Shown here: positions 54,359 to 63,113 of the stretch, in pieces
Layout: the number at the start of each line of letters is the position of its first letter
Position numbering within the stretch: the first letter of the stretch is position 1
NCBI GenBank assembly: GCA_963816555.1
Contig: CAWFLD010000004.1
Location: 1,240,001-1,304,000, forward strand
Length of the DNA stretch: 64,000 nucleotides
DNA from: Lutibaculum sp963816555
GTDB lineage: Bacteria > Pseudomonadota > Alphaproteobacteria > Rhizobiales > Tepidamorphaceae
Direction of reading: 5' to 3'
Program-made: the position numbers and the translations under genes
Notes under the pieces: generated by a model
The model's database searches: none
The model's input: the letters and a program-made list of their open reading frames with translations, nothing else
Told to the model about the DNA's origin: nothing

Positions 54359-55708
54359 ATGGACAACAGGCTCATTCCCTACGCCCTTCGGCAGGTACCG
54401 CGCTACACCTCATATCCGACGGCGCCGCATTTCGGCGATTCCGTCGGCGCGGGCACCTACCGGACGTGGCTTTCCGAGCTCGACCTCGCCGAGCCCCTCT
54501 CGCTCTATCTCCACGTGCCGTTCTGCCGCACGATCTGCCACTATTGCGGCTGCCACACCAAGGCTGTCCGGCGCGACGGGCCGATCTACGAGTATGTCGA
54601 GACGCTCGCCCGCGAGATCGTGCTGGTGCGCGACGGCATGCCCGGCCGCGGCCGCATCTCGCACATCCACTGGGGCGGCGGCACGCCGAGCATCATCCCG
54701 CCGGAGGCGTTCCTCGACCTCGTCGCGCTGCTGCGGGAGAACTTCGAGCTGCTGCCCGGCGGCGAGCACGCGATCGAGCTCGACCCGAGGACCGTGACGC
54801 GCCCGCTCGTCGCGGCGCTGGCGGAAGCCGGCATCAACCGCGCGAGCCTCGGCGTGCAGGACTTTTCCGAGCACGTGCAGAAGGCGATCGGCCGCATCCA
54901 GCCGTTCCGGCGGGTGGAGAAGACCGTCGAGGAGCTGCGCGAGGCGGGCATCGGCGCGCTCAACTTCGACCTCATGTACGGCCTGCCGCTCCAGACGATC
55001 GACGACGTGGTGCGCAGCGTCGAGCTGTCGCTGTCGCTTCAGCCCTCCCGCGTCGCGCTGTTCGGCTATGCGCACGTGCCGTGGATGAAGACGCACCAGC
55101 GGCTCATCTCGACCGACGACCTGCCGGGCGCGACGGAACGCCTGGCGCAGGCCGAGCGGGCGGCCGAGGTGCTGGCCGCGCACGGCTATGTCCGCATCGG
55201 CCTCGACCACTTCGCCCATCCCGACGACCAGATGGCGAGGATGCTGGGCGAAGGCCGGCTGCACCGCAACTTCCAGGGCTACACGACCGACGCGGCCTCC
55301 GGGCTGATCGGCCTCGGCGTCTCCGCCATCGGCAAGCTGCCGCAGGGCTACGTGCAGAACGCCTCCGACATCGGCGGCTGGCGCAGGGCGGTGGAGGCCG
55401 GCGAGTTCCCGATCGCGCGCGGCCTCGCGCTGAGCACCGACGACCGGGCGCGCGCGGAGGTGATCGAGCGGCTGATGTGCGACCTCGAGGTCGACTACGG
55501 CGCCGTCGCGGCGTCGCACGGCCGCGCCAGCGACTTCATGGACGACGCGCGGCCGGCCCTCGAGGAGCTGGCCGCCGACGGTCTGGTCGAGATCCGGGGC
55601 CGACACGTCCGCGTGCCCGAGGCGATGCGCAGCTTCGCCCGCCTGCCGGCCGCGGCCTTCGACGCCTATCTCGCGCCGCAGGCGAAGCGCCATTCGATGG
55701 CCGTCTAG
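54359..55708 (+). CDS. hemN: oxygen-independent coproporphyrinogen III oxidase
   Basis: 449 residues from MDNRLIPYALRQVPRYTSYP (54359), the usual HemN length. An upstream in-frame ATG (54315) lies inside the FNR box and is unlikely. The radical-SAM cluster site is VPFCRTICHYCGCHTK, with the GGGTPS motif in HIHWGGGTPSIIPPEAFLDL. Further signatures are ELDPRTVTRPLVAALAEAGI, NRASLGVQDFSEHVQKAIGR and the C-terminal HemN domain RLHRNFQGYTTDAASGLIGL. It performs the same haem step as HemF but without oxygen. The FNR/FixK box predicts low-oxygen induction. Confidence 0.95.
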   Translation: MDNRLIPYALRQVPRYTSYPTAPHFGDSVGAGTYRTWLSELDLAEPLSLYLHVPFCRTICHYCGCHTKAVRRDGPIYEYVETLAREIVLVRDGMPGRGRISHIHWGGGTPSIIPPEAFLDLVALLRENFELLPGGEHAIELDPRTVTRPLVAALAEAGINRASLGVQDFSEHVQKAIGRIQPFRRVEKTVEELREAGIGALNFDLMYGLPLQTIDDVVRSVELSLSLQPSRVALFGYAHVPWMKTHQRLISTDDLPGATERLAQAERAAEVLAAHGYVRIGLDHFAHPDDQMARMLGEGRLHRNFQGYTTDAASGLIGLGVSAIGKLPQGYVQNASDIGGWRRAVEAGEFPIARGLALSTDDRARAEVIERLMCDLEVDYGAVAASHGRASDFMDDARPALEELAADGLVEIRGRHVRVPEAMRSFARLPAAAFDAYLAPQAKRHSMAV

Positions 55709-55754
55709 AGGGGGAAGACGATGTGCGGACCGGGAAGCGACTGGACAAAGAAGA

Positions 55755-55775
55755 AGGGCGAGCCGGGCTCGCCCT
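55755..55775 (-). terminator. rho-independent terminator behind fixK
   Basis: AGGGCGAG-CCCGG-CTCGCCCT (minus-strand view), an 8-base stem and 5-base loop followed by TCTTCTTTG, 24 bases after the fixK stop. It lies between the convergent hemN and fixK genes and may serve both. Confidence 0.6.
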
Positions 55776-55798
55776 GTGCAAGTTGCTCCAGGAGGATT

Positions 55799-56452
55799 TC
55801 AGAGGTTGCCGGCAAGCCCGCAGAGCGCGTCGCGGTCGACGAGGCGGACGGTGTCCTGCCGGTCGAGCGCTATCGCGCCGCGCTTGCGCAATTCGGTGAA
55901 GGAGCGTGACACCGTCTCGATCGTCAGGCCGAGATAGTCGGCGATCTCCTGGCGGCTGAGGTTGAGGCGGATGACGTCGCCGCCCGGCAGGCCCAGGAGG
56001 AAGGTCGCCACGCGCTCGACGGCGGACTTGCGGCCGAGGAGGACGGTGTGCTCGTGCATGGCCTGGACGCGGCGGCGGACCTGCGACATCAGGCGGAACT
56101 GGAAGGCCGTGCAGTTCTCCGAGGAGCGCCGGTCGTGGCAGCGGATGCGCGCCAGGGTCAGCGTCTCGGCGTTGCAGTCGGTCTCGGCGCCGGCGCCGAA
56201 GCCGAAGAAGTCGCCCGGGCCGAGCAGCTCGACCACCTGGCGGCGGCCGTCCGGCAGGAGCTTGTAGAGCATCACGGCGCCCTCGACGATCTCCCAGATG
56301 GAGCTCGCCGCGTCGCCCTCGGAGAAGATCTCGGTGTGGGCGGCGAAGGAGACGAGGCGCGACCACTTCGGCGCGGCGTCCGCCATCGGGGCGAGCCCGA
56401 TCTGCGGCTTCAGGGCGATGTCGCTGCGAAGATGATGGGTATCGGCGTGCAT
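55799..56452 (-). CDS. fixK: CRP/FNR-family regulator, FixK type
   Basis: 217 residues from MHADTHHLRSDIALKPQIGL (56452; an in-frame ATG at 56488 would add 12). The cyclic-nucleotide-like effector domain reads FSEGDAASSIWEIVEGAVML, GRRQVVELLGPGDFFGFGAG. The DNA-binding helix is LNLSRQEIADYLGLTIETVS-RSFTELR, with the E..SR recognition residues of FNR that read TTGAT. The N-terminal Cys cluster of FNR/FnrN is absent; the Cys residues present lie beyond the dimer region. So it does not sense oxygen directly and is a FixK, presumably driven by FixLJ encoded 1.1 kb away. It should activate the five boxes in this window. Confidence 0.85.
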   Translation of the reverse strand: MHADTHHLRSDIALKPQIGLAPMADAAPKWSRLVSFAAHTEIFSEGDAASSIWEIVEGAVMLYKLLPDGRRQVVELLGPGDFFGFGAGAETDCNAETLTLARIRCHDRRSSENCTAFQFRLMSQVRRRVQAMHEHTVLLGRKSAVERVATFLLGLPGGDVIRLNLSRQEIADYLGLTIETVSRSFTELRKRGAIALDRQDTVRLVDRDALCGLAGNL

Positions 56453-56545
56453 GGAGGGGCCCCGTCTGCTCTTGGTGGCGTTCCCCATCGGGAGCGCACG
56501 CAGAAGCTACCAGCGCCGGCGGGGCGGCGGCATTCGGGGCACTCC

Positions 56546-56564
56546 GTACGCAGATGCACGTATG
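56546..56564 (-). promoter_or_regulatory. possible FixJ-binding region upstream of fixK
   Basis: GTACGCAGATGCACGTATG holds inverted TACG/CGTA elements, and its first eight bases differ at one position from the GTAMGTAG half-site described for FixJ. It is about 95 bases before the fixK ATG. The match is short and may be chance. Confidence 0.25.
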
Positions 56565-56583
56565 AGGCGTATCGCCGCGTCGC

Positions 56584-56925
56584 TCAGATCAGGCTTTCGA
56601 CGGCGGAGGCGTCGAGCGGCTTGCGCATCAGGCGCTTCACCGAAAGGCCGGCCAGCTCGCTTTGCAGGCTGCGTTCCGACTGCCCGGAGATGACGATGAT
56701 CGAAGGCTTGTCGGCCAGCCTGCTCACCCAGCGGATCAGCTGGCCGCCGCTCATGCCGGGCAGGCCGATGTCCACGATCAGCGTATCGCCCGCCTCCGGC
56801 ACGACCTCCGCGAAGAAGCTCTCCGCATCGCCATAGCGGGTGGCCGATTGACCGTGGGCCGTCAGGAAGAGGGCCAGCGCCTCCCCGACGGCGGCATCGT
56901 CCTCTACGATGAAGAAACGCGCCAA
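56584..56925 (-). CDS. single-domain response regulator (CheY-like)
   Basis: 113 residues. A TTG start (56925) is the only reasonable initiator: MARFFIVEDDAAVGEALALF. The receiver domain has the acidic pair VEDD, phospho-acceptor Asp in DTLIVDIGLPGMSGGQLIRW, Ser/Thr switch in PSIIVISGQSERSLQ and the conserved Lys in KRLMRKPLDAS. There is no output domain. It lies between fixJ and fixK, with a perfect FNR/FixK box 67 bases upstream, so it is probably FixK-activated and may act back on the FixLJ phosphorelay. That role is inference. Confidence 0.85.
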   Translation of the reverse strand: MARFFIVEDDAAVGEALALFLTAHGQSATRYGDAESFFAEVVPEAGDTLIVDIGLPGMSGGQLIRWVSRLADKPSIIVISGQSERSLQSELAGLSVKRLMRKPLDASAVESLI

Positions 56926-56991
56926 CTCACGACTCCGATCAGACGACGGCCCATCAGGTGACGATCATCGGCCGTGTGCCGGCTTCCTTCC

Positions 56992-57005
56992 TTGATCCGG
57001 ATCAA
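56992..57005 (-). promoter_or_regulatory. FNR/FixK box upstream of the CheY-like gene
   Basis: TTGATCCGGATCAA, a perfect 14-base palindrome, in the gap between the fixJ stop (57009) and the CheY-like TTG start (56925). Confidence 0.85.
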
Positions 57006-57008
57006 TTT

Positions 57009-57623
57009 TCAACGATTGTTGCCGAGCGCGATCCGGACGAGGTCGGCGGCGTTCTTCGCGCCGAGCTTCTCCATGATGCGGGCCCGGTGGACCTCGATGG
57101 TGCGCGGGCTGATGCCCAGGGTGCGCCCCGCTTCCTTGTTGGAGGCGCCGCCGGTGATCTCGATCAGCACCTCGCGCTCGCGCGGCGTCAGGAGCTCGGC
57201 CGTCTCGGGCGCGATGATCGAGGAACCGGCGGTCTGTTCGCGGCGCGCGGCGAACTTCTCGATCGCCTCGCCCACCCGCTCGACCACCGTGTCGGCGTCG
57301 AACGGCTTCTCGATGAAGTCGAACGCGCCCTGCTTGACCGCGCCGACCGCCATCGGGATGTCGCCCTGGCCGGAAATGATGAAGATCGGCGCGGGAAACT
57401 CGTGCGCCTTCAGCTCCGACAGCACGTCGAGGCCCGACTTGCCGGGCATGTGCACGTCGAGCAGCACGCAGTCCGGCACATCCGCCTTGGCCGCCGCCAG
57501 AAAATCCGTGCCGTTCGTGAAGCCGCTCGTCTCGTAGCCCTCGAGCCGGAAGACGAGCTCCAGCGCGTCCCGCACCGAGGAATCGTCGTCGACGATGTAG
57601 ATCTTCTGTCCCGCCTTGGTCAT
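57009..57623 (-). CDS. fixJ: oxygen-response regulator FixJ
   Basis: 204 residues, the standard FixJ length. The receiver domain has YIVDDDSSVRDALELVFRLE, Asp in DCVLLDVHMPGKSGLDVLSE, SGQGDIPMAVGAVKQGAFDF and Lys in IEKPFDADTVVERVGEAIEK. A LuxR/GerE-type helix-turn-helix follows: LLTPREREVLIEITGGASNK, EAGRTLGISPRTIEVHRARI. Phosphorylated by FixL at low oxygen, it activates fixK. Its ATG overlaps the fixL stop (ATGA). Confidence 0.95.
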   Translation of the reverse strand: MTKAGQKIYIVDDDSSVRDALELVFRLEGYETSGFTNGTDFLAAAKADVPDCVLLDVHMPGKSGLDVLSELKAHEFPAPIFIISGQGDIPMAVGAVKQGAFDFIEKPFDADTVVERVGEAIEKFAARREQTAGSSIIAPETAELLTPREREVLIEITGGASNKEAGRTLGISPRTIEVHRARIMEKLGAKNAADLVRIALGNNR

Positions 57624-58816
57624 CCGTCCGTCCGCTCTGCCGCAATTCGAGCGCCGCTGCCCGCCGAGATCGGCAGGCTGAGGGTGAAGCATGCGCCGCG
57701 ACCGTCGCCTCCGGGATCCACGGTCAGGTCCCCCCCGTGGCTTTGCGCGATCGTGCGCGAAATGGCAAGGCCGAGGCCGACCCCGCCCTTGGTCCGGCTG
57801 GAGAAGGCGCGGAACAGGTCCGGCACCACGTCGCCGGGAACGCCGCCGCCGCTGTCGGTGACGCTCACCCTGGCGGTGGCGCCCTCCTTGCTGGTCTCGA
57901 CCTCGATGCGCTTGACGTCGCGGTTGCGCACCGCCTCGAGCGCGTTGCGCAGCAGGTTCACGAGAACCTGCTGGATCTGCACCGGGTCGATCTCCACGGG
58001 CGCGAGGTCGTTCGCGTGGCGGCGGACGATCTCGACGTCGTGGCCGCGCGCGCCGACGATGGCGAACTCGATGGTCTCGTCGACGAGATCCGGCAGCGAC
58101 ACCGCCTGGCGCTCCGTCTCGCGCTTCTCCACGAAGCGGCGCATGCGCTGGATGATCTTGCCGGCGCGGTCGGCCTCCGCGACCGCCTTCCCGATGATCT
58201 CGGTGATCTCCGGCGGAATGGCGCCCTCGCCGACCCGCCGCTTCGCCGCGCGGTTCACCGCCTGCAGGTAGAGCATCACCGCGGTCAGCGGCTGGTTCAG
58301 CTCGTGCGCGAGCGCCGCGCCCATCTCGTCCATCGCGTTGATGCGCGCGAAGCGGATGATCTCCGACTGCAGCACGTTGGCGCGCTCCTCGGCGGCGACC
58401 TCGGCCCTGAGGTCGCGCATGATGCCGATGAACTGGCGGCCGTCCGGCGTCATCGCCTCGCCGACGGCGAGCTCGACGGGGATCACCTCGCCGTCGCGGT
58501 TCTGCCCGCGCACGCGCCGGCCGATGCCGATGATCTTCCTCTCGCCGGTCGTGTAGTAGTTCTCGAGATAGCCGTCGTGACGCTCCGCCTCGTCGGACGG
58601 CATGATCATCTTCACGTTGCGGCCGATCGCCTCCTCGGCGGTGTAGCCGAAGGTGCGCTCGCAGGCCTTGTTGTAGATCAGGATGCGCGCCTGCTCGTCC
58701 ATCACGATGATGGGAAAGACGGCGGTGTCGAGCACCGCGCCGAGGCGCGCCTCGGACAGGGTCTGCTCTTCGATCTCTTCGGCGAGCCGGGCGCTCTGGG
58801 AGACGGGGTCGGACAT
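57620..58816 (-). CDS. fixL: oxygen sensor histidine kinase FixL
   Basis: 398 residues, a soluble form without the N-terminal membrane helices seen in Sinorhizobium FixL. The PAS domain reads LGAVLDTAVFPIIVMDEQAR, YNKACERTFGYTAEEAIGRN, then the proximal haem His in EAERHDGYLENYYTTGERKI and the FG-loop IGIGRRVRGQNRDGEVIPVE that sets oxygen affinity. The kinase part has the H box GAALAHELNQPLTAVMLYLQ, N box QVLVNLLRNALEAVRN and G boxes VTDSGGGVPGD, SSRTKGGVGLGLAISRTIAQ. Oxygen release from the haem activates autophosphorylation and transfer to FixJ. Confidence 0.95.
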   Translation of the reverse strand: MSDPVSQSARLAEEIEEQTLSEARLGAVLDTAVFPIIVMDEQARILIYNKACERTFGYTAEEAIGRNVKMIMPSDEAERHDGYLENYYTTGERKIIGIGRRVRGQNRDGEVIPVELAVGEAMTPDGRQFIGIMRDLRAEVAAEERANVLQSEIIRFARINAMDEMGAALAHELNQPLTAVMLYLQAVNRAAKRRVGEGAIPPEITEIIGKAVAEADRAGKIIQRMRRFVEKRETERQAVSLPDLVDETIEFAIVGARGHDVEIVRRHANDLAPVEIDPVQIQQVLVNLLRNALEAVRNRDVKRIEVETSKEGATARVSVTDSGGGVPGDVVPDLFRAFSSRTKGGVGLGLAISRTIAQSHGGDLTVDPGGDGRGACFTLSLPISAGSGARIAAERTDG

Positions 58817-58969
58817 CGGTCGCTTCTGCTTGCGCCGGCGGCTTGGAGGCGCGCCGGTCGGGGCCGCCCAACTGGTAACGTCCCCGGGCCGTGGTTGCCA
58901 GAGTAGTTTGCGCATTCCTCGGGGCCGCCAGCCTGCAGCCGCCGGCCGGCCGCGACCGCCCCTGCGCCC

Positions 58970-59395
58970 CTACCGCTTCGCCAGGAGGTCGCGGATCTCC
59001 TGCAAAAGCACGATGTCCCGCGGTGGTTCCGGCGCCTTCGCCGGCGCGACCTCCTGCTTGCGGAACAGCCGGTTCATCGCCCGCACCATGAAGAAGACCG
59101 CCCAGGCGACGATCAGGAACTTGATCAGCGCATTGATGAACATGCCGACGTTCCAGGTGACCGCCCCCGCCGCCTTCGCCTCGGCGATGGTGTTGAAGTC
59201 CCCCTGCCCCTTGAGGACGACGAAGAGCTGCGAGAAGTCGACGCCGCCGACGAGCAGCCCGATCGGCGGCATGATGATGTCGTCGACCAGCGAGGACACG
59301 ATGCCGCTGAAGGCGGCGCCGATGATGATGCCCGCCGCCATGTCGACCATGTTTCCCTTGACGGCGAACTTCCTGAACTCGTCGAGGATGGACAT
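58970..59395 (-). CDS. mscL: large-conductance mechanosensitive channel
   Basis: 141 residues: MSILDEFRKFAVKGNMVDMA, AGIIIGAAFSGIVSSLVDDI, IMPPIGLLVGGVDFSQLFVV. The N-terminal amphipathic helix, the TM1 pore helix with its AGxIIGxAF-x-IVxSLVxDIIMP signature and TM2 (WNVGMFINALIKFLIVAWAV) are all present, with a charged C-terminal helix (LLQEIRDLLAKR). It opens under membrane tension during hypo-osmotic shock. It is monocistronic, 153 bases downstream of fixL on the same strand, and divergent from the kinase gene. Confidence 0.97.
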   Translation of the reverse strand: MSILDEFRKFAVKGNMVDMAAGIIIGAAFSGIVSSLVDDIIMPPIGLLVGGVDFSQLFVVLKGQGDFNTIAEAKAAGAVTWNVGMFINALIKFLIVAWAVFFMVRAMNRLFRKQEVAPAKAPEPPRDIVLLQEIRDLLAKR

Positions 59396-59557
59396 CCGGC
59401 ATTCCCCCAGCTTGGCCCGGTGCGCGATTCGGCTGAAGCTAGCGCAATTCTGCCGGGGCCGGCAGCACAATCGCCGGGCTCCTTGGCTGCGGCTGCCCGG
59501 ATGCGCTAGAATCGGCTGAAAAAAATTCGGGCGGGACAGCCCGCAGCGGGAGGGTCC

Positions 59558-62500
59558 ATGGCCGGCTGGGTCGTCGTCACGGCGGCGGTCGCCTACATCG
59601 CGCTTCTCTTCGGTGTGGCGAGCTACGGCGACCGGGTGGCGCGCTCGTCGCGCTGGCGGCGGGCGCGGCCGTTCATCTACGCCCTGTCGCTGACCGTCTA
59701 CTGCACCTCCTGGACGTTCTTCGGCTCGGTCGGGCTCGCGGCCGCCAACGGGCTCGATTTCCTGCCGGTCTATGTCGGGCCCGCGATGATGCTCCTCCTG
59801 GGGCTGCCGCTCGTGCGCCGCATCGTCCGTCTCGCCAAGGCGCAGAACATCACCTCGGTCGCCGACTTCGTGGCCGCGCGGTACGGCAAGAGCCAGCCCG
59901 TCGCGGCCATCGTGACGATCATCGCGGTCGTCGGCGCGGTGCCCTACATCGCGCTGCAGCTCAAGGCGATCTCCGCCTCGGTCGCGACCATGGCCGGCTA
60001 TCTCTTCCAGACCTCCATGCCGGACGCGCCGATCCTGTTCGACAGCGCGCTCCTGATCGCCGTCGCCCTGGCGGTCTTCGCCATCCTGTTCGGCACCCGC
60101 CACATCGACGCGACGGAGCACCAGCACGGGCTGATGCTGGCGATCGCGGTGGAATCGATCGTCAAGCTCGGCGCCTTCCTCGCGGTCGGGCTGTTCGTCA
60201 CCTTCGGCATGTATGGCGGGCCGGGCGAACTGTGGTCGGCGGCGCGCGAGGCGGGCTCCATCGTGCCGCAGTTCTTCGACATCCACGGCGAGGCCTGGAT
60301 CACGATCACGCTCTTGAGCTTCGGCGCGATCGTGCTCCTGCCGCGGCAGTTCCACGTGATGGTGGTGGAGAACAACTCCGAGCGCGAGCTCGGCTGGGCG
60401 CGCTGGCTGTTCCCCGCCTATCTCGTCCTCATCAACCTCTTCGTCGTGCCGATCGCCGCGGCGGGCCTGCACACCTTCGGCCGCGCCGGCGCCGTGCCCG
60501 ACATGTACGTCCTCTCCCTGCCGATGAGCGCCGGCGCCAACGCGGTGAGCCTCATCGCCTTCATCGGCGGGCTGTCGGCGGCGACGGCGATGGTCATCGT
60601 CGCCAGCGTCGCGGTGTCGATCATGGTCTGCAACGACCTCGTGATGCCGTTCCTGCTGCGCCGCCACGACCTGCGCGGCGCGAGCCCGCACGACATGGGC
60701 AAGACGCTGCTGTTCGTCCGGCGCACCGCGATCTTCGCGATCCTGCTCCTCGCCTACGCCTACTACCGCACGGCCGGCAACTCCGCGGCGCTCGCCTCGA
60801 TCGGCCTCATGTCGTTCGCCGCCGTGGCGCAGCTCGCGCCGGCCTTCTTCGGCGGCATCTTCTGGGAGCGCGCCACCGCGCGCGGCGCGATCGGCGGCAC
60901 CGTCGCGGGCTTCCTCGCCTGGATCTACACGCTGCTGCTGCCGACCTTCGCGCAGGCCGGCCTCCTGCCCTCGAGCGTCGTCACCGACGGCCCGTTCGGC
61001 ATCATGGCGCTGCGGCCGCAGGACCTGTTCTTCCTCGGCCTCGAGCCGCTGACCAACGGCGTGCTGTGGAGCCTGCTCGTCAACGTCACGGCGTTCGTCG
61101 CGCTGTCGCTGACGCGGCGCCCGCACTCGATCGAGCGGCTGCAGGCCAACGTCTTCGTCAAGAGCGAGCTCGCGCCGCTGCCGCACGCCCACGCGCTGTG
61201 GCGCAGCGAGGCGACCGTCGGCGAGCTGACCAGCCTGATCGCCCGCTATCTCGGCCAGGAGCGCACGGAGCGCTCGCTCGAGAGCTTCGCGGCCGAGAGC
61301 GGGCTGCCGCTCGACCCCGACGCCGAGATCGACCTGCGGCTCCTGCGCTATTCCGAGCACCTCCTGGCGAGCGCCATCGGCGCGCCCTCCTCGCGCCTCG
61401 TGCTGGCGCTGCTGCTCGGCCGGCACGGCATGTCGAGCAAGCAGGCGCTGCGGCTCCTCGACGACGCCTCGGAAGCGATCGTGCACAACCGCGACCTGCT
61501 GCAGTCGGCGATCGACCACGTCGACCAGGGCATCGTCGTGCTCGACACCGAGCTGAGGCTGAGCTGCTGGAACCGGCGCTTCCGCGACCTCCTCAACGTC
61601 CCCGCCGAGCTCGGCCGGGTCGGCGTGCCGTTGCGCGACATCCTGCGCTTCCTGGCCGAGCGCGGGGATTTCGGCGAGGGCCCCGTGCAGGAGCTCGTCG
61701 AGGACCGCATGCGGCGCGTCCGCAGCTGCCGCAAGGTCTATCACGAGCGCCTCGCCGCCTCCGGCCTCGTGCTCGAGACCCACTCCACGGCGCTGCCCGA
61801 CGGCGGCTTCGTGACGACCTACACCGACATCACCGAGCGCGTCCGCACCGCCGAGGAGCTCGCCCGCTCGAACGAGACGCTGGAGCGCCGCGTGCGCGAG
61901 CGCACCGAGGAGCTCGTGCGGCTGAACCGCGAGCTCGACGGCGCCCGCGCGACGGCCGAGGCCGCCAATCTCGGCAAGACGCGCTTCATGGCCGCGGCGA
62001 GCCACGACATCCTGCAGCCGCTGAACGCCGCCCGCCTCTACGCCTCGACGCTGACCGAGCGCCACATGGCGGAGGAGGACAAGACGCTCGCCGCCAATGT
62101 CGACGCCTCGCTCGACGCGGTCGAGGAGATCCTCGGGGCGATCCTCGACATCTCGCGGCTCGACACCGGCGCGCTCAGGCCCGAGTTCGGCCCGTTCCGC
62201 ATCGGCGAGCTCCTGCAGCAGCTCAGGATCGAGTTCGAGCCGCTGGCCGCCGAGCAGGACCTGAGGCTGCGCGTCGTCGACTGCTCGGCGATCGTGCGCT
62301 CCGACCGGCGGCTGCTGCGCCGGCTCTTGCGCAACCTCGTCTCGAACGCCCTGAAATACACCCCGGCGGGCGGCACCGTCCTGCTCGGCTGCCGCCGCAC
62401 GGGCGGGGCCCTGCGCGCCGAGGTGCACGACACCGGCGCCGGCATCCCCGCCGACAAGCAGACGGTGATCTTCGAGGAGTTCCAGCGGCTCGAGGACGGG

Positions 62501-63070
62501 GCGCGGCGGGCGCGCGGCGTCGGCCTCGGCCTGTCGATCGTCGAACGGGTCGGCCGGGTCCTGCAGCATCACGTCGGCCTGCGCTCGACGGTCGGCCGCG
62601 GCTCGGTCTTCTCGGTCGACCTGCCGCTCGCGACGGAGCAGTCGGCTCCCGCCGACCTTCCTGCCGCGCCGGCGCCGACCGGCCCTCTCGGCGCGCTGAC
62701 GGCGCTGTGCATCGACAACGAGCCGCGCATCCTCGAAGGCATGCGGGCGCTGCTCGCCGGCTGGGGCTGCCAGGCGATCTGCGTGGCCACCGCCGAGGCG
62801 GCGCTCGCGGAGGTCGCGGCGAAGGGCCCGCCCGACATCGTGCTCGCGGACTACCACCTCGACACGGGCACCGGCATCGAGGCCGTCGCGCGGCTGCGCG
62901 AGGCGGCCGGGACGGAGCTGCCGGCGGCGCTCATCACCGCCGACCGCACGCCGGAGGTGCGCGCCGCCGCGCAGGCGGCCGGCATCGCCGTGCTCTTCAA
63001 GCCGGTGAAGGCGGCGTCGCTGCGCGCGCTGCTCGCCCAGCACGCCCGCCTGCGCGAAGCGGCGGAGTAG
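59558..63070 (+). CDS. hybrid histidine kinase with sodium-solute-symporter-like sensor domain
   Basis: 1170 residues. Residues about 1-480 carry some 13 membrane helices of the SSF/SLC5 fold (ALSLTVYCTSWTFFGSVGLA, NITSVADFVAARYGKSQPVA, GTRHIDATEHQHGLMLAIAV). A PAS-like region follows (LLQSAIDHVDQGIVVLDTEL, SCWNRRFRDLLNV), then a coiled coil. The HisKA domain has its His near 813 in FMAAASHDILQPLNAARLYA, with ATPase boxes LLRNLVSNALKYTPAGGTVL and RARGVGLGLSIVERVGRVL. The C-terminal receiver has ALCIDNEPRILEGMRALLAG and Asp near 1093 in PPDIVLADYHLDTGTGIEAV. The layout is that of CbrA-like kinases plus a fused receiver. No DNA-binding partner lies beside it. Probable role: nutrient sensing. 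Confidence 0.9.
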   Translation: MAGWVVVTAAVAYIALLFGVASYGDRVARSSRWRRARPFIYALSLTVYCTSWTFFGSVGLAAANGLDFLPVYVGPAMMLLLGLPLVRRIVRLAKAQNITSVADFVAARYGKSQPVAAIVTIIAVVGAVPYIALQLKAISASVATMAGYLFQTSMPDAPILFDSALLIAVALAVFAILFGTRHIDATEHQHGLMLAIAVESIVKLGAFLAVGLFVTFGMYGGPGELWSAAREAGSIVPQFFDIHGEAWITITLLSFGAIVLLPRQFHVMVVENNSERELGWARWLFPAYLVLINLFVVPIAAAGLHTFGRAGAVPDMYVLSLPMSAGANAVSLIAFIGGLSAATAMVIVASVAVSIMVCNDLVMPFLLRRHDLRGASPHDMGKTLLFVRRTAIFAILLLAYAYYRTAGNSAALASIGLMSFAAVAQLAPAFFGGIFWERATARGAIGGTVAGFLAWIYTLLLPTFAQAGLLPSSVVTDGPFGIMALRPQDLFFLGLEPLTNGVLWSLLVNVTAFVALSLTRRPHSIERLQANVFVKSELAPLPHAHALWRSEATVGELTSLIARYLGQERTERSLESFAAESGLPLDPDAEIDLRLLRYSEHLLASAIGAPSSRLVLALLLGRHGMSSKQALRLLDDASEAIVHNRDLLQSAIDHVDQGIVVLDTELRLSCWNRRFRDLLNVPAELGRVGVPLRDILRFLAERGDFGEGPVQELVEDRMRRVRSCRKVYHERLAASGLVLETHSTALPDGGFVTTYTDITERVRTAEELARSNETLERRVRERTEELVRLNRELDGARATAEAANLGKTRFMAAASHDILQPLNAARLYASTLTERHMAEEDKTLAANVDASLDAVEEILGAILDISRLDTGALRPEFGPFRIGELLQQLRIEFEPLAAEQDLRLRVVDCSAIVRSDRRLLRRLLRNLVSNALKYTPAGGTVLLGCRRTGGALRAEVHDTGAGIPADKQTVIFEEFQRLEDGARRARGVGLGLSIVERVGRVLQHHVGLRSTVGRGSVFSVDLPLATEQSAPADLPAAPAPTGPLGALTALCIDNEPRILEGMRALLAGWGCQAICVATAEAALAEVAAKGPPDIVLADYHLDTGTGIEAVARLREAAGTELPAALITADRTPEVRAAAQAAGIAVLFKPVKAASLRALLAQHARLREAAE

Positions 63071-63113
63071 GACGGCCCGGGCGCGCGAGGCGCGCGCCTC
63101 GCCCCCGCTTCTT

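Noticed and set aside
55721..55909. Small plus-strand protein between hemN and fixK
   Set aside because: The frame contains the terminator hairpin and is antisense to the fixK 3' end. Its Cys-rich look is by chance as far as I can tell.
56965..57645. Alternative minus-strand frame overlapping fixJ
   Set aside because: The frame ending at 57009 carries all receiver and helix-turn-helix motifs of FixJ; the overlapping one carries none.
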